From Algoriphagus sp. (lineage in GTDB: Bacteria > Bacteroidota > Bacteroidia > Cytophagales > Cyclobacteriaceae), in contig JAQSDM010000004.1 of the NCBI GenBank assembly GCA_029945945.1, positions 1-64,000 on the forward strand: a DNA stretch of 64,000 nt, read 5' to 3'. Below, piece by piece: positions 17,902 through 25,537 of this stretch (the stretch's first letter is position 1; every line of letters starts with the position of its first letter). Position numbers and translations under genes: made by a program. A model generated the notes under the pieces. The model made no database searches. It saw nothing but the letters and a program-made list of their open reading frames with translations, and was not told the DNA's origin.

Positions 17902-19102
17902 GAGGATAGACATAGTCTGTTAAATGCATAAACTCCAACGTAAGATCTCCATCCCGGGCAATAGTGGCTCGCTCCAAAATCGGAGCATTCTCTTCCAATA
18001 AAGCCGGCAGAACCCATTTTTCCAGCTGGCCACAAAACTCCATACTTGCTTCCCTTGGCAACTCGCAGGGCAGATTATCGATTGCCATAACCGATATACT
18101 CGATTGACTGCCAAATGCAGGAATTTCTTTTCCAGTGGATCTTTCAATATCGTATACCGGATCCAGAATTGTGGAAGCTCGAATTGTAGTGGGAATAGAA
18201 CCATCGATGTCACATGTCACATCAGCAATGACTGATAAAGAAAAATCGTCTTCAGCAAGATTTTTCAATTCGAACAACTTAGGGGCCTCCGGATCCCAAT
18301 AAGCAGCACCGATCAGGATTTCCCCGGCCTCAGCAAATTTCAGGAAATGGCTTTCATATAGCTCGGGATTGGAATAAAACTCAGCCTTATCGAATCCACC
18401 ATCAGATTTGCGTCTATTATAATCCTCCGAATGAAGTACGGTGAAAACAGGTTCCTCGAAGTAAAAATGGAGAAACTCATAAGTGGAGACTTGCCTTATT
18501 CCCAACTTATTTAGTATTTCCAGAACTCCTCCACCAACTCTTCCAGCCCCTGTTACGACGATTTTTACAGGCGGAAGCTGAACTTTCTGTAACTCCTGAT
18601 TCAATTCTTGCTGGCCGAAACATTCATATGCTCTTTTAATGTCAAAAAGCGCTGTTTTTTTTCCGTAGGTCCAGAGTGCATTATAGGCTCCAACTATGCC
18701 GGCCCATCTTCCAAAGGCCACCACACGATTGCCTGATTCATCTTTTAGCACTTCGTAATCAATCAGGCGAATATTCTTTTCCAAAATAGCCTGAAGAAGA
18801 TTCCTGTTTCTGGGTTGTTTTTTAATGGTATGAGAAAAGAAGAAGTAAGTTTTCTCAGGAATGAGTTGGCTGACGGGGACTTCTTTCACTCCAAAAAGCA
18901 TATCGCAGTCTGAAATATCCTCTACGACTTCAATCCCCGCTTCCCTATATTCCTCATCTGCATAGCACCTGAAAGGGCTGGACTCAACTTGAAAACTCAA
19001 CCTATCGACATACGTACGGGCAAGTACTTTCAAACGATCCGGAGTAAATGGCGTTCTTTTATCAGGCGGGTTTTTTCCTTCACGGATAATTCCGATTTTC
19101 AT
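17894..19102 (-). CDS. Saccharopine dehydrogenase (LYS1)-like / alanine dehydrogenase-PNT family oxidoreductase
   Basis: A 402-residue NAD(P)-dependent dehydrogenase. The N-terminal AlaDH/PNT domain begins MKIGIIREGKNPPDKRTPFTP, followed by FFFSHTIKKQPRNR and AFGRWAGIVGAYNALW. The nucleotide-binding loop is IVVTGAGRVGGGVLEIL near residue 220, and the later ADVTCDIDGSIPTTIRAST strongly recalls the lysine-forming saccharopine dehydrogenase LYS1. Bacteria normally make lysine by the diaminopimelate route, and dapF is present in this window, so the enzyme may work in lysine breakdown or on another amino acid. It overlaps deoC at its 3' end and starts 35 bases from a divergent gene. Confidence 0.75.
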   Translation of the reverse strand: MKIGIIREGKNPPDKRTPFTPDRLKVLARTYVDRLSFQVESSPFRCYADEEYREAGIEVVEDISDCDMLFGVKEVPVSQLIPEKTYFFFSHTIKKQPRNRNLLQAILEKNIRLIDYEVLKDESGNRVVAFGRWAGIVGAYNALWTYGKKTALFDIKRAYECFGQQELNQELQKVQLPPVKIVVTGAGRVGGGVLEILNKLGIRQVSTYEFLHFYFEEPVFTVLHSEDYNRRKSDGGFDKAEFYSNPELYESHFLKFAEAGEILIGAAYWDPEAPKLFELKNLAEDDFSLSVIADVTCDIDGSIPTTIRASTILDPVYDIERSTGKEIPAFGSQSSISVMAIDNLPCELPREASMEFCGQLEKWVLPALLEENAPILERATIARDGDLTLEFMHLTDYVYPHE

Positions 19103-19137
19103 AAAAATTAGGTTATATCGGGGAATCTAGACAATTC

Positions 19138-19719
19138 ATGGATTATATATTACTAGCCCTGAGTTGGGCATTCTTTTACAGCCTCCATAGTATATTGGCT
19201 GCTTCCAAGTTAAAAAGAATTCTGGAGGAGAAACTGGGAAAGGCTTATAAATGGTATCGCCTTTTTTATTCTTTCTTATCCACGGTGTTATTTCTGGGAA
19301 TAGTAATTCAATCCCTATTTATTCCAAATCAATTCCTATTAACAAAAACTCCCTTTCTGACCTATCTGGGTTATATGATGGCCGCTTTAGGAACCATCAT
19401 CGCCATGAAGGCAATGAAGCAAGTATCATTTTCATCTTTCATTGGAATAAAACCGGACAATTTCTTAAAAACAGAAGGAAGGCTGGTAACAACCGGTTGG
19501 TATGCCCGAATGAGGCATCCGCTTTATTCCGGGTTGATCCTGATTTTTCTGGGATATTTCCTGGTAGCAGGCACAATCACCGCCGGGATACATCTTTTAT
19601 GCTTATTGCTTTATCTGCCTTTTGGAATTTACTACGAAGAGAGAAATCTGATTGCGCTTTTTGGAGAAGAATACCGGGAGTATCAGAAAAAAGTGCCTTC
19701 TATTTTCCCCAAATTTTAA
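19138..19719 (+). CDS. Membrane methyltransferase, isoprenylcysteine carboxyl methyltransferase-like
   Basis: A 193-residue protein with about five membrane segments and the C-terminal SAM-binding signature of the ICMT/phospholipid methyltransferase group: GWYARMRHPLYSGLIL and YYEERNLIALFGEEYREYQKKVP. Such proteins methylate lipids or prenylated substrates within the membrane; the bacterial substrate is mostly unknown. NnrU-type proteins share this fold but lack the RHP-EE pattern seen here. It is a single gene between a divergent dehydrogenase and a strong terminator. Confidence 0.78.
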   Translation: MDYILLALSWAFFYSLHSILAASKLKRILEEKLGKAYKWYRLFYSFLSTVLFLGIVIQSLFIPNQFLLTKTPFLTYLGYMMAALGTIIAMKAMKQVSFSSFIGIKPDNFLKTEGRLVTTGWYARMRHPLYSGLILIFLGYFLVAGTITAGIHLLCLLLYLPFGIYYEERNLIALFGEEYREYQKKVPSIFPKF

Positions 19720-19723
19720 AAAC

Positions 19724-19750
19724 AAAAAAGGGAGCTAAGGCTCCCTTTTT
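19724..19750. terminator. Bidirectional terminator between convergent genes
   Basis: AAAAAAGGGAGC (19724-19735) pairs with GCTCCCTTTTT (19740-19750) around a TAAG loop. It serves the methyltransferase on the plus strand and, only 6 bases past its stop, the FKBP operon on the minus strand. Confidence 0.88.
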
Positions 19751-19755
19751 AATGT

Positions 19756-20310
19756 TTAATCAATTCCCTTGAAACTTACATCAAAGACCAAAATCGAGTT
19801 TGGCGGAATCCGGTCATTGTTATCCTGATCCCGGTATCCATAAGGCGAAGGAATAATAATTTTTGCTTTACTTCCTGGCCTCAACCTGCGGAATCCAATA
19901 TCCCAACCTGTGATTACGTTTCCACCTCCTACAAGAAAACTGAACGTAACATACTTATTTCCTTCAAGATAGATATCGTTATCACGAGCTACTGACTCTA
20001 TACTCGTATCGAAAACTGATCCGGACTCCATTAAATATCCGGTATAATCCGTATAAACAATGCTTCCGCTAGTTGGTCTGCTTCCGCTTCCTTCTTTTTG
20101 AACGATCACTACTACACCACTTGGATCATGGATTCTGTACAAACTATCTATCGCCTCTGTAGCTAGAAATTCATCAATTTTGACACGATCTATGGCAAGA
20201 TTTGCTTCAGTATCATATACCGGCCCTGTATTGAATGGGTTACTAGGTTCACAACCCACCAAAGCAAAACCCATAAAAATCAATCCGAGACTTAATTTTT
20301 TAATTCCCAT
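19756..20310 (-). CDS. FKBP-type peptidyl-prolyl cis-trans isomerase, lipoprotein
   Basis: A 184-residue lipoprotein with one FKBP domain, which catalyses proline isomerisation and helps envelope proteins fold. The lipobox is visible in GFALVGCEPSN near residue 20. The domain occupies about residues 65-184, with VYTDYTGYLMESGSVFDTS, GGGNVITGWDIGFRRL and the C-terminal RIPPNSILVFDVSFKGI. The ATG at 20310 lies one base after the stop of the upstream FKBP gene; starts further upstream would overlap that gene and displace the signal peptide. It is the last of three tandem FKBP lipoprotein genes. Confidence 0.88.
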   Translation of the reverse strand: MGIKKLSLGLIFMGFALVGCEPSNPFNTGPVYDTEANLAIDRVKIDEFLATEAIDSLYRIHDPSGVVVIVQKEGSGSRPTSGSIVYTDYTGYLMESGSVFDTSIESVARDNDIYLEGNKYVTFSFLVGGGNVITGWDIGFRRLRPGSKAKIIIPSPYGYRDQDNNDRIPPNSILVFDVSFKGID

Positions 20311-20311
20311 T

Positions 20312-20863
20312 TTAATTCTGAGGTCCATCTTTGACATCAATGAGATTAAGTTCGAAGATTAAGGGAGAATGTGGAGGAATGTCTCCGCTGGAATTATTTC
20401 CGTAACCGTAAACAGAAGGGATCAAAACAGTTGCCTTATCACCTTCTTCCATTTGAGCAGCACCATACTCAAACCCAGGAATCAACAAACCTCTGCCTAA
20501 TGGAAATTTCAAGGGGATGTAATTGCGTCCGGTTGCGAAAATTCCATTTGCCTTTGCTATCGATTCTATCGAAGTGTCAAATACTTTGTTGGAAAGTAGT
20601 TTTCCGGTATAATCAAGTCTTAGAGTATCTCCGTTCTCTGATTTTATCCCACTTTTAGAAACCTCCTGCCAAATGATTTTTACACCACTTGTCGGATCTG
20701 TAAATTCTTTCACATTGACTAAAGGATTTGCCTCCAGGTATTCTGCAATAGCTTTAATATCCTTTTCCAGAATTACTTCATCTGTTTCATTTGCATCGAT
20801 ACAGGAAACTAATCCTACTGAGGCAAGCAACAGAGCAAAGAGGAAAGATGGTTTAATTTTCAT
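20312..20863 (-). CDS. FKBP-type peptidyl-prolyl cis-trans isomerase, lipoprotein
   Basis: A 183-residue lipoprotein paralogous to its downstream neighbour. The lipobox is ASVGLVSCIDANE. The FKBP domain has LRLDYTGKLLSNKVFDTS, GRGLLIPGFEYGAAQMEEGDKATVLIPS and DIPPHSPLIFELNLIDV; the tryptophan of the usual PGWDEG position is replaced by phenylalanine (PGFEYG). Single-domain FKBP lipoproteins of this kind include GldI, needed for gliding in Flavobacterium johnsoniae. Which of the three paralogues here, if any, has that role cannot be read from the sequence. Confidence 0.87.
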   Translation of the reverse strand: MKIKPSFLFALLLASVGLVSCIDANETDEVILEKDIKAIAEYLEANPLVNVKEFTDPTSGVKIIWQEVSKSGIKSENGDTLRLDYTGKLLSNKVFDTSIESIAKANGIFATGRNYIPLKFPLGRGLLIPGFEYGAAQMEEGDKATVLIPSVYGYGNNSSGDIPPHSPLIFELNLIDVKDGPQN

Positions 20864-20906
20864 GGGGACTAATATTTTAAAGTAGTTGATACTAATTGCT
20901 CAGCTA

Positions 20907-21836
20907 TTATTTCTGAACATCTGTCACTTCTACGTCAAAAACCAAAATTGAGTTAGGTGGGATCATTGCTCCTGCACCATTTTCTCCATATCCTAATGGA
21001 GATGGTATGATGAATTTTCCTTTAGATCCTTTCTTCAACAACATCAATCCCTCGTCCCATCCTGGAATTACCTGACCCATTCCGACATTTACTGGAAGTG
21101 CCTCGTAGGGTCTCTGAGCATCAAACATGTTATTTGCTTTTGCAATATCAGGTATTGAAGTATCAAACAAAGTTCCATCCAATAGGTAACCGGCATAGTT
21201 CACATACATGGTAGTACCAGGCGTAGTTGCCTCACCGGTTCCTTCATTCTCAATTACATAGTATAAACCGCTTTCGGTTTTTGACGCCGTAAGACCTTTT
21301 TCCTGAATATAGGCTTCAATAGTCTTTCCTTCTTCAGCAACCAAACCAATTGCTCTTTCGGCTTTTTTCTTGTCTTCAGCTTCCATGGTTTGGTTGAAGA
21401 AAGTTTCAATTGCAGCCTGATCCATGATTTCAAAGGCTCCCAGTTTAACTTTTACCATATCTTCTGCCTTCATAAATGGAGGGAAATTCTCTCCAAAAAT
21501 AACTTTCGCAGTAGATTCAAATTGAATGCTATCGCCTTTTCTCAGTGTTAGGAAAATCTCATCCATACCGTTTGTTGGCGGAAGAGAATCATTTGCCATC
21601 AAATAACCTGGAAAAGGTTGCTCAGCAGTAGAATAAATCACAGAATCTGTAGCAGTGGTGATCTCAAGATTGTAAAGCAGAAAGCTTCCATTAGGAGCTG
21701 ATTCCGTTCCTTCTTTGATGTAGGTGTATTCGATTCCGTCTTTTTCAGTGACTTTGGTCTTCTTCTGACAAGAGGACATGATGCTTGCTCCCAACATGAG
21801 AACAAGGATTGCCAAAAGGCTTTTTTGGTTTTTCAT
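20907..21836 (-). CDS. Two-domain FKBP-type peptidyl-prolyl isomerase, lipoprotein
   Basis: A 309-residue lipoprotein (lipobox LGASIMSSCQKKT) with two FKBP-like halves. The first (about residues 30-150) is degenerate: it keeps the fold pattern (FLLYNLEITTATDSVIYST) but lacks the PGW motif, so it may serve for binding rather than catalysis. The second (about 200-309) is canonical, with MYVNYAGYLLDGTLFDTS, GMGQVIPGWDEGLMLLKKGS and MIPPNSILVFDVEV. The ATG at 21836 is chosen to place the signal peptide at the N-terminus. It is the first of three tandem FKBP genes, 42 bases downstream of nrnA. Confidence 0.87.
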   Translation of the reverse strand: MKNQKSLLAILVLMLGASIMSSCQKKTKVTEKDGIEYTYIKEGTESAPNGSFLLYNLEITTATDSVIYSTAEQPFPGYLMANDSLPPTNGMDEIFLTLRKGDSIQFESTAKVIFGENFPPFMKAEDMVKVKLGAFEIMDQAAIETFFNQTMEAEDKKKAERAIGLVAEEGKTIEAYIQEKGLTASKTESGLYYVIENEGTGEATTPGTTMYVNYAGYLLDGTLFDTSIPDIAKANNMFDAQRPYEALPVNVGMGQVIPGWDEGLMLLKKGSKGKFIIPSPLGYGENGAGAMIPPNSILVFDVEVTDVQK

Positions 21837-21878
21837 AAAGGTTAAGTGATTTTTCAAATAATTCGGATCAATTGGGAA

Positions 21879-22913
21879 TCAGTGAGCAGTGATTTGATCA
21901 TTTTGAAACAACTCTTCCTGATTTTGTTCTACGAGTGTTTCAAACCTCTCTACTGTTTCTTTTAGGGTTAACATCGATTTGCCTCCGGCGGCATTTTTAT
22001 GCCCTCCTCCATTGAAATAGGTAGCAGCAAATTTATTAACAGCGACTTCTGTTGATGATCTGAAGGAAATTTTAATTCCGTCCTCACGCTCCGAAAACAA
22101 GGCCGCAAGCTTGATTCCGTCCAAAGATAAAGCATAATTGACCAAACCTTCAGTATCACCGGTTTGGCTTTGATATTTTTTAAGATCTTTTTTGCTGATC
22201 GCAAAATAAGCCATCTGCAAATCTTCCCTTACTACCAGTCTGCGACTTATGGCAAAACCAATAAATTTCAATCGGTTTACAGAATTGGAATCATAGATCC
22301 AATTTGCAATTTGAGAGCTGTTTGCTCCTATCCCGATCAATTCTGCAACTACCAGGTGCACATTTTTGGTCGTATTGGGATGACGAAAACCTCCGGTATC
22401 AGTCATAATGCCCGCATAAAGACATTCAGCGATATCTTTATCTATCAAGTCCTTATCTCCCAAATCAACAATCAGCTCATATACGAGCTCGCAGGTTGCG
22501 GCAGCTTTGGTACTCCAGACCCGATAGTCCGCAAAATCTTCAGGATCCTGATGATGGTCAATATTGACAATGTAGGCTTCTGACTTTCTGATCATTTCCC
22601 CAAGTTCATTGACCCGGTCAAGAACAGAAAAATCAAGACAAAAAATTAAATCGGCCTGCTCAAGCTTCAAGGTAGCCAAAGGTATATGCTCAGGATTAGA
22701 AAAGTCGAGCACATCCGAATTCCCCTTCATCCAGTCAAGGAAAGAAGGATAATCCGATGGTGTGACCACTGCAACATCATGTCCTTTTTTGATCAGGTAG
22801 TTAGCCAGACCAAGAGAAGAACCCAATGCATCTGCATCAGGCTTGACATGTGTTGTAATGAATATTTTCTTGGGTGATGAAATCTCTCTCTTAAATGAGG
22901 CTAATGCTTCCAT
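21879..22913 (-). CDS. nrnA: DHH-family phosphoesterase, NrnA-like oligoribonuclease/pAp phosphatase
   Basis: A 344-residue DHH/DHHA1 enzyme. NrnA-type proteins degrade nanoRNAs and dephosphorylate pAp. The catalytic motifs are FITTHVKPDADALGSSLGL, the DHH itself in IVNIDHHQDPEDFADYRV, and the DHHA1 glycine motif in NGGGHKNAAGG near the C-terminus. The RNA-binding DHHA1 domain covers about residues 220-330. It heads a probable operon with the three FKBP lipoprotein genes and is divergent from ndk. I recall this ndk/nrnA/FKBP neighbourhood from other Bacteroidota. Confidence 0.9.
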   Translation of the reverse strand: MEALASFKREISSPKKIFITTHVKPDADALGSSLGLANYLIKKGHDVAVVTPSDYPSFLDWMKGNSDVLDFSNPEHIPLATLKLEQADLIFCLDFSVLDRVNELGEMIRKSEAYIVNIDHHQDPEDFADYRVWSTKAAATCELVYELIVDLGDKDLIDKDIAECLYAGIMTDTGGFRHPNTTKNVHLVVAELIGIGANSSQIANWIYDSNSVNRLKFIGFAISRRLVVREDLQMAYFAISKKDLKKYQSQTGDTEGLVNYALSLDGIKLAALFSEREDGIKISFRSSTEVAVNKFAATYFNGGGHKNAAGGKSMLTLKETVERFETLVEQNQEELFQNDQITAH

Positions 22914-23057
22914 TATATAGAATCAACGGCACTTTGGCTCTAGTAGCCCGCAAAGGTCAGTAAATTTTTGACAAATCCCAACATACTCACTTTCCTGAAA
23001 ATGAAGAGCATAACGCATAAATAACGAGGAATCTTCGGAGAATGATGTGAAAACTCC

Positions 23058-23065
23058 TACTTTTG
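23058..23065 (+). promoter_or_regulatory. Putative -7 element of the ndk promoter
   Basis: TACTTTTG matches the Bacteroidota -7 consensus TAnnTTTG exactly and lies 33 bases before the ndk ATG. No clean TTG sits at the -33 spacing; the position holds TTC. Confidence 0.4.
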
Positions 23066-23098
23066 CACCCGATTTAACCAATGTAAAAACTAAAACAC

Positions 23099-23521
23099 AT
23101 GGCAACAAACAGAACATTTACCATGATCAAGCCTGATGCTTTCGAAGCTGGCAACTCAGGAGCTATTTTGAAAATGATCGAAGAAGCTGGCTTCAAAATC
23201 GTGGCCATGAAAGCTACCCAGCTTACCCCGCAACTTGCAGGAAAATTTTATGAAGTTCATAAAGAAAGACCGTTCTATGCAGATCTGTGTACATATATGT
23301 CTTCCGGCCCAATCGTTGCAGTAATATTAGAAAAAGATAATGCAGTAGAAGATTTCAGAACTCTGATCGGTGCTACCAACCCTGCAAATGCTGCAGATGG
23401 AACTATCCGAAAGATCTTCGCAAAATCAATTGAAGCTAACGCGGTACACGGTTCTGACTCTGATGAGAACGCTTCTATCGAAGGAGCTTTCTTCTTTTCA
23501 ATGGCAGAAAGAGTCGCATAA
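23099..23521 (+). CDS. ndk: Nucleoside-diphosphate kinase
   Basis: A 140-residue NDP kinase transferring the gamma phosphate of ATP to nucleoside diphosphates. The N-terminal strand [17 protein letters not shown], the nucleotide-contact region [20 protein letters not shown] and the active-site histidine in [15 protein letters not shown] are all intact. The length is typical. It is monocistronic, with a perfect -7 element upstream and a strong terminator downstream, and divergent from nrnA. Confidence 0.97.
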   Translation: MATNRTFTMIKPDAFEAGNSGAILKMIEEAGFKIVAMKATQLTPQLAGKFYEVHKERPFYADLCTYMSSGPIVAVILEKDNAVEDFRTLIGATNPANAADGTIRKIFAKSIEANAVHGSDSDENASIEGAFFFSMAERVA

Positions 23522-23541
23522 TTCTTAGCATTCCATGAATC

Positions 23542-23571
23542 AAAAAAAGCACCTTGAGGGGTGCTTTTTTT
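23542..23571. terminator. Bidirectional terminator after ndk
   Basis: AAAAAAAGCACC (23542-23553) pairs with GGTGCTTTTTTT (23560-23571) around a 6-base loop. It can serve ndk on the plus strand and the TPM/LemA operon on the minus strand, whose last stop is 18 bases away. Confidence 0.88.
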
Positions 23572-23589
23572 GATAAATATCATTTTTGT

Positions 23590-24402
23590 TTACCAGCTTC
23601 CGCCTGCTCCGCCGCCGCCGAAAGAACCGCCGCCGAATCCTCCGAATCCTCCGCCGCCGCCTCCAAATCCACCTCTTCCGGAAGAGAAATCTCCAAACTT
23701 TCCGCTGTTTCCTCCTTTAAGAAGGTTAGCAAGCATGATGGTAGTCAAAAGATCAATTCCACCTCCTTTTCCTCCCATGTGGTTGTCGTTGTCTTTGCGG
23801 TTTTTGATCATTGGCAAAATCACAAAGAAAAAGATGAAAAGCAGAATAAGGAAAATCGCTCCTCCACTTTTCCCTTCGGACTCTACATCTTCAGCCTTGT
23901 ACTCACCTGAGGCCAGCTTGATGATCATATCAGTAGCTTGATCAAAACCCTGATAGTATGCCTGCATTTTGAAATTGGGCAGAATCATATTCTCCACAAT
24001 CCGCTTTGCTAATGCATCAGGGACGGCCCCTTCCATCCCATAACCCGTAGCAATGAAGACTTTTCGATCATCCATCGCCGCCAAAATCAGGATGCCATTA
24101 TCTTTTGATCCTCCTATTCCCCAGTTTTCAGCAAATCTTTGAGCATAATCTGCTATCTCATATTCTCCGGTAGACCGCATGATGACGATGGCAATCTGAG
24201 TAGACGTGCTATCGTTATAAGCCACTAGTTTTTGTTCGAGCTGAGTAACTTCAGAAGAAGAAAGAGTCTGAGTAAAGTCATTTACCAATCGGGGAGGATT
24301 TGGAATTGGCGGAAAATCCTGAGCCAAAAGACTTCTTCCTACTCCCAGAAAAAGACAGATAATTAAGAGACTGCGGATTTTTTTATCCAAAAGAAATTTC
24401 AT
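23590..24402 (-). CDS. TPM-domain protein with glycine-rich tail (YgcG-like)
   Basis: A 270-residue membrane protein. After a signal peptide comes a TPM domain at about residues 35-165 (PPRLVNDFTQTLSSSEVTQL, QIAIVIMRSTGEYEIADYAQ). A hydrophobic segment near 185-200 (AIFLILLFIFFFVILPMI) is followed by a tail of almost only Gly and Phe ending GGGGAGGSW. TPM domains occur in proteins tied to photosystem II repair and phosphatase activity in plants; bacterial YgcG function is unsettled. The ATG at 24402 places the signal peptide correctly and overlaps the preceding TPM gene by 20 bases. The order lemA-TPM-TPM is a recurring association in bacteria. Confidence 0.83.
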   Translation of the reverse strand: MKFLLDKKIRSLLIICLFLGVGRSLLAQDFPPIPNPPRLVNDFTQTLSSSEVTQLEQKLVAYNDSTSTQIAIVIMRSTGEYEIADYAQRFAENWGIGGSKDNGILILAAMDDRKVFIATGYGMEGAVPDALAKRIVENMILPNFKMQAYYQGFDQATDMIIKLASGEYKAEDVESEGKSGGAIFLILLFIFFFVILPMIKNRKDNDNHMGGKGGGIDLLTTIMLANLLKGGNSGKFGDFSSGRGGFGGGGGGFGGFGGGSFGGGGAGGSW

Positions 24403-24817
24403 CCGATAGTTCGTTTTTGTCTGATTCACCCTGAAATGGGAAATGGGATCCCAATTGCTCCCCGGCCATATGAATGCCGTCAATTAAGCCCTTCGCAAAA
24501 TTCCCGGAGCGAAAATGATCAGCCATATGGTCTTTGATTTTTCCCCAGAAATCCTCCGGCACCACCTGATTAATTCCTGCGTCTCCAAGGATGGCGAAGC
24601 GATGGTCTTCCACTGCCAAATAAAACAAAACCCCGTTTCTGTCCTTTGTCTGGTACATTTTGAGGGTTTCAAATAATTCAGCTGCCCGGTCAAGGACATC
24701 TCCCTTGCATTGGTTTTCGATGTGAACCTGGATTTCTCCTGAGGTTGACTTTTCTGCAGACCGGATGGCGCTTATAATAGCCTCCCGGTCTGCAGTTGAG
24801 AATAATTTCTCAGCCAT
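24383..24817 (-). CDS. Soluble TPM-domain protein
   Basis: A 144-residue TPM-domain protein without signal peptide or membrane anchor. Characteristic stretches are STSGEIQVHIENQCKGD, DRNGVLFYLAVEDHRFAILGDAGI and VVPEDFWGKIKDHMADHF. It sits between lemA (9 bases upstream) and the long TPM gene, which it overlaps by 20 bases, so all three are very likely co-translated. It is the cytosolic partner of the pair; function is inferred only from the domain and context. Confidence 0.82.
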   Translation of the reverse strand: MAEKLFSTADREAIISAIRSAEKSTSGEIQVHIENQCKGDVLDRAAELFETLKMYQTKDRNGVLFYLAVEDHRFAILGDAGINQVVPEDFWGKIKDHMADHFRSGNFAKGLIDGIHMAGEQLGSHFPFQGESDKNELSDEISFG

Positions 24818-24826
24818 ATATTTTAA

Positions 24827-25417
24827 TTAAAACTGTACTGTGGGTGCATTTTCTGCTCCTTCCGCTGCCTGGAATGTTCCTTTGGTTTCAAAACCATACC
24901 ATCCCGCAAAAATGTTATTTGGGAAAGTTCGGATGTTAGCATTATAGGTAACCACTGACTCATTGAAGTTTCTTCTGGCAACCGCAATTCTATTCTCCGT
25001 TCCTTCAAGTTGAGCCTGAAGTTCCAGGAAGTTTTGATTCGCCTTCAAGTCAGGATATTTTTCCACTGTCACCAATAATCGGCTCAATGCTCCGGATAGT
25101 TGATCCTGGGCTTGCTGGAATTCTGCAAGTTTTTCAGGAGTCAGATTCGTTGGATCGATCGTCATGGAAGTTGCCTTGGACCTGGCTTCTATTACTCCTG
25201 TAAGAGTCTCTTGCTCAAATTCGGCATACCCTTTCACAGTATTGACCAGGTTAGGAATCAGATCAGCTCTTCTTTGATATTGAGTTTGCACTTCAGCCCA
25301 CTGACCGTTGATTTGCTCTTCGGTTTGTACAAACTGATTGTAGGTTCCCACAGCTTTGGTGTAGACAAAAATGCCCACCACAGCGATAATCAAGATAGGA
25401 ATCAATAATTTTTTCAT
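24827..25417 (-). CDS. lemA: LemA family protein
   Basis: A 196-residue LemA protein: one N-terminal membrane segment (LLIPILIIAVVGIFVYT) and a long helical domain outside. The conserved block is TEEQINGQWAEVQTQYQRRADLIPNLVNTVKGYA, of which QRRADLIPNLV is diagnostic. The C-terminal family pattern VARRNFNESVVTYN and FPNNIFAGWYGF is also present. The role of LemA is not established; genomic linkage to TPM proteins is common. It is the first gene of the lemA-TPM-TPM operon. A perfect -7-type TAATTTTG lies about 90 bases upstream on the minus strand, without a clear -33 partner. Confidence 0.92.
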   Translation of the reverse strand: MKKLLIPILIIAVVGIFVYTKAVGTYNQFVQTEEQINGQWAEVQTQYQRRADLIPNLVNTVKGYAEFEQETLTGVIEARSKATSMTIDPTNLTPEKLAEFQQAQDQLSGALSRLLVTVEKYPDLKANQNFLELQAQLEGTENRIAVARRNFNESVVTYNANIRTFPNNIFAGWYGFETKGTFQAAEGAENAPTVQF

Positions 25418-25537
25418 TTGTGTTTTTGGTTTTAGAAAACTGGAATAATCACGTATTTCAAAAAAAAGAGTTCAAAATCTATAGAACGATTTGAGGTCAA
25501 AATTATCCATTTTATCCGGATCGATACCAGAATCGGC

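Noticed and set aside
17236..19102. Possible deo operon for deoxynucleoside salvage
   Set aside because: Only deoC is present; the overlapping partner is an amino-acid dehydrogenase-like gene, so a full deo operon is not supported.
22923..23117. 64-codon minus-strand frame between nrnA and ndk
   Set aside because: It covers the ndk promoter region and overlaps the ndk start, and shows no family similarity.
23597..23690. Repetitive ccgccg/tcctcc tract resembling a tandem repeat or CRISPR-like array
   Set aside because: It encodes the Gly/Phe-rich tail of the TPM protein; the repetition follows from glycine codons and has no spacer structure.
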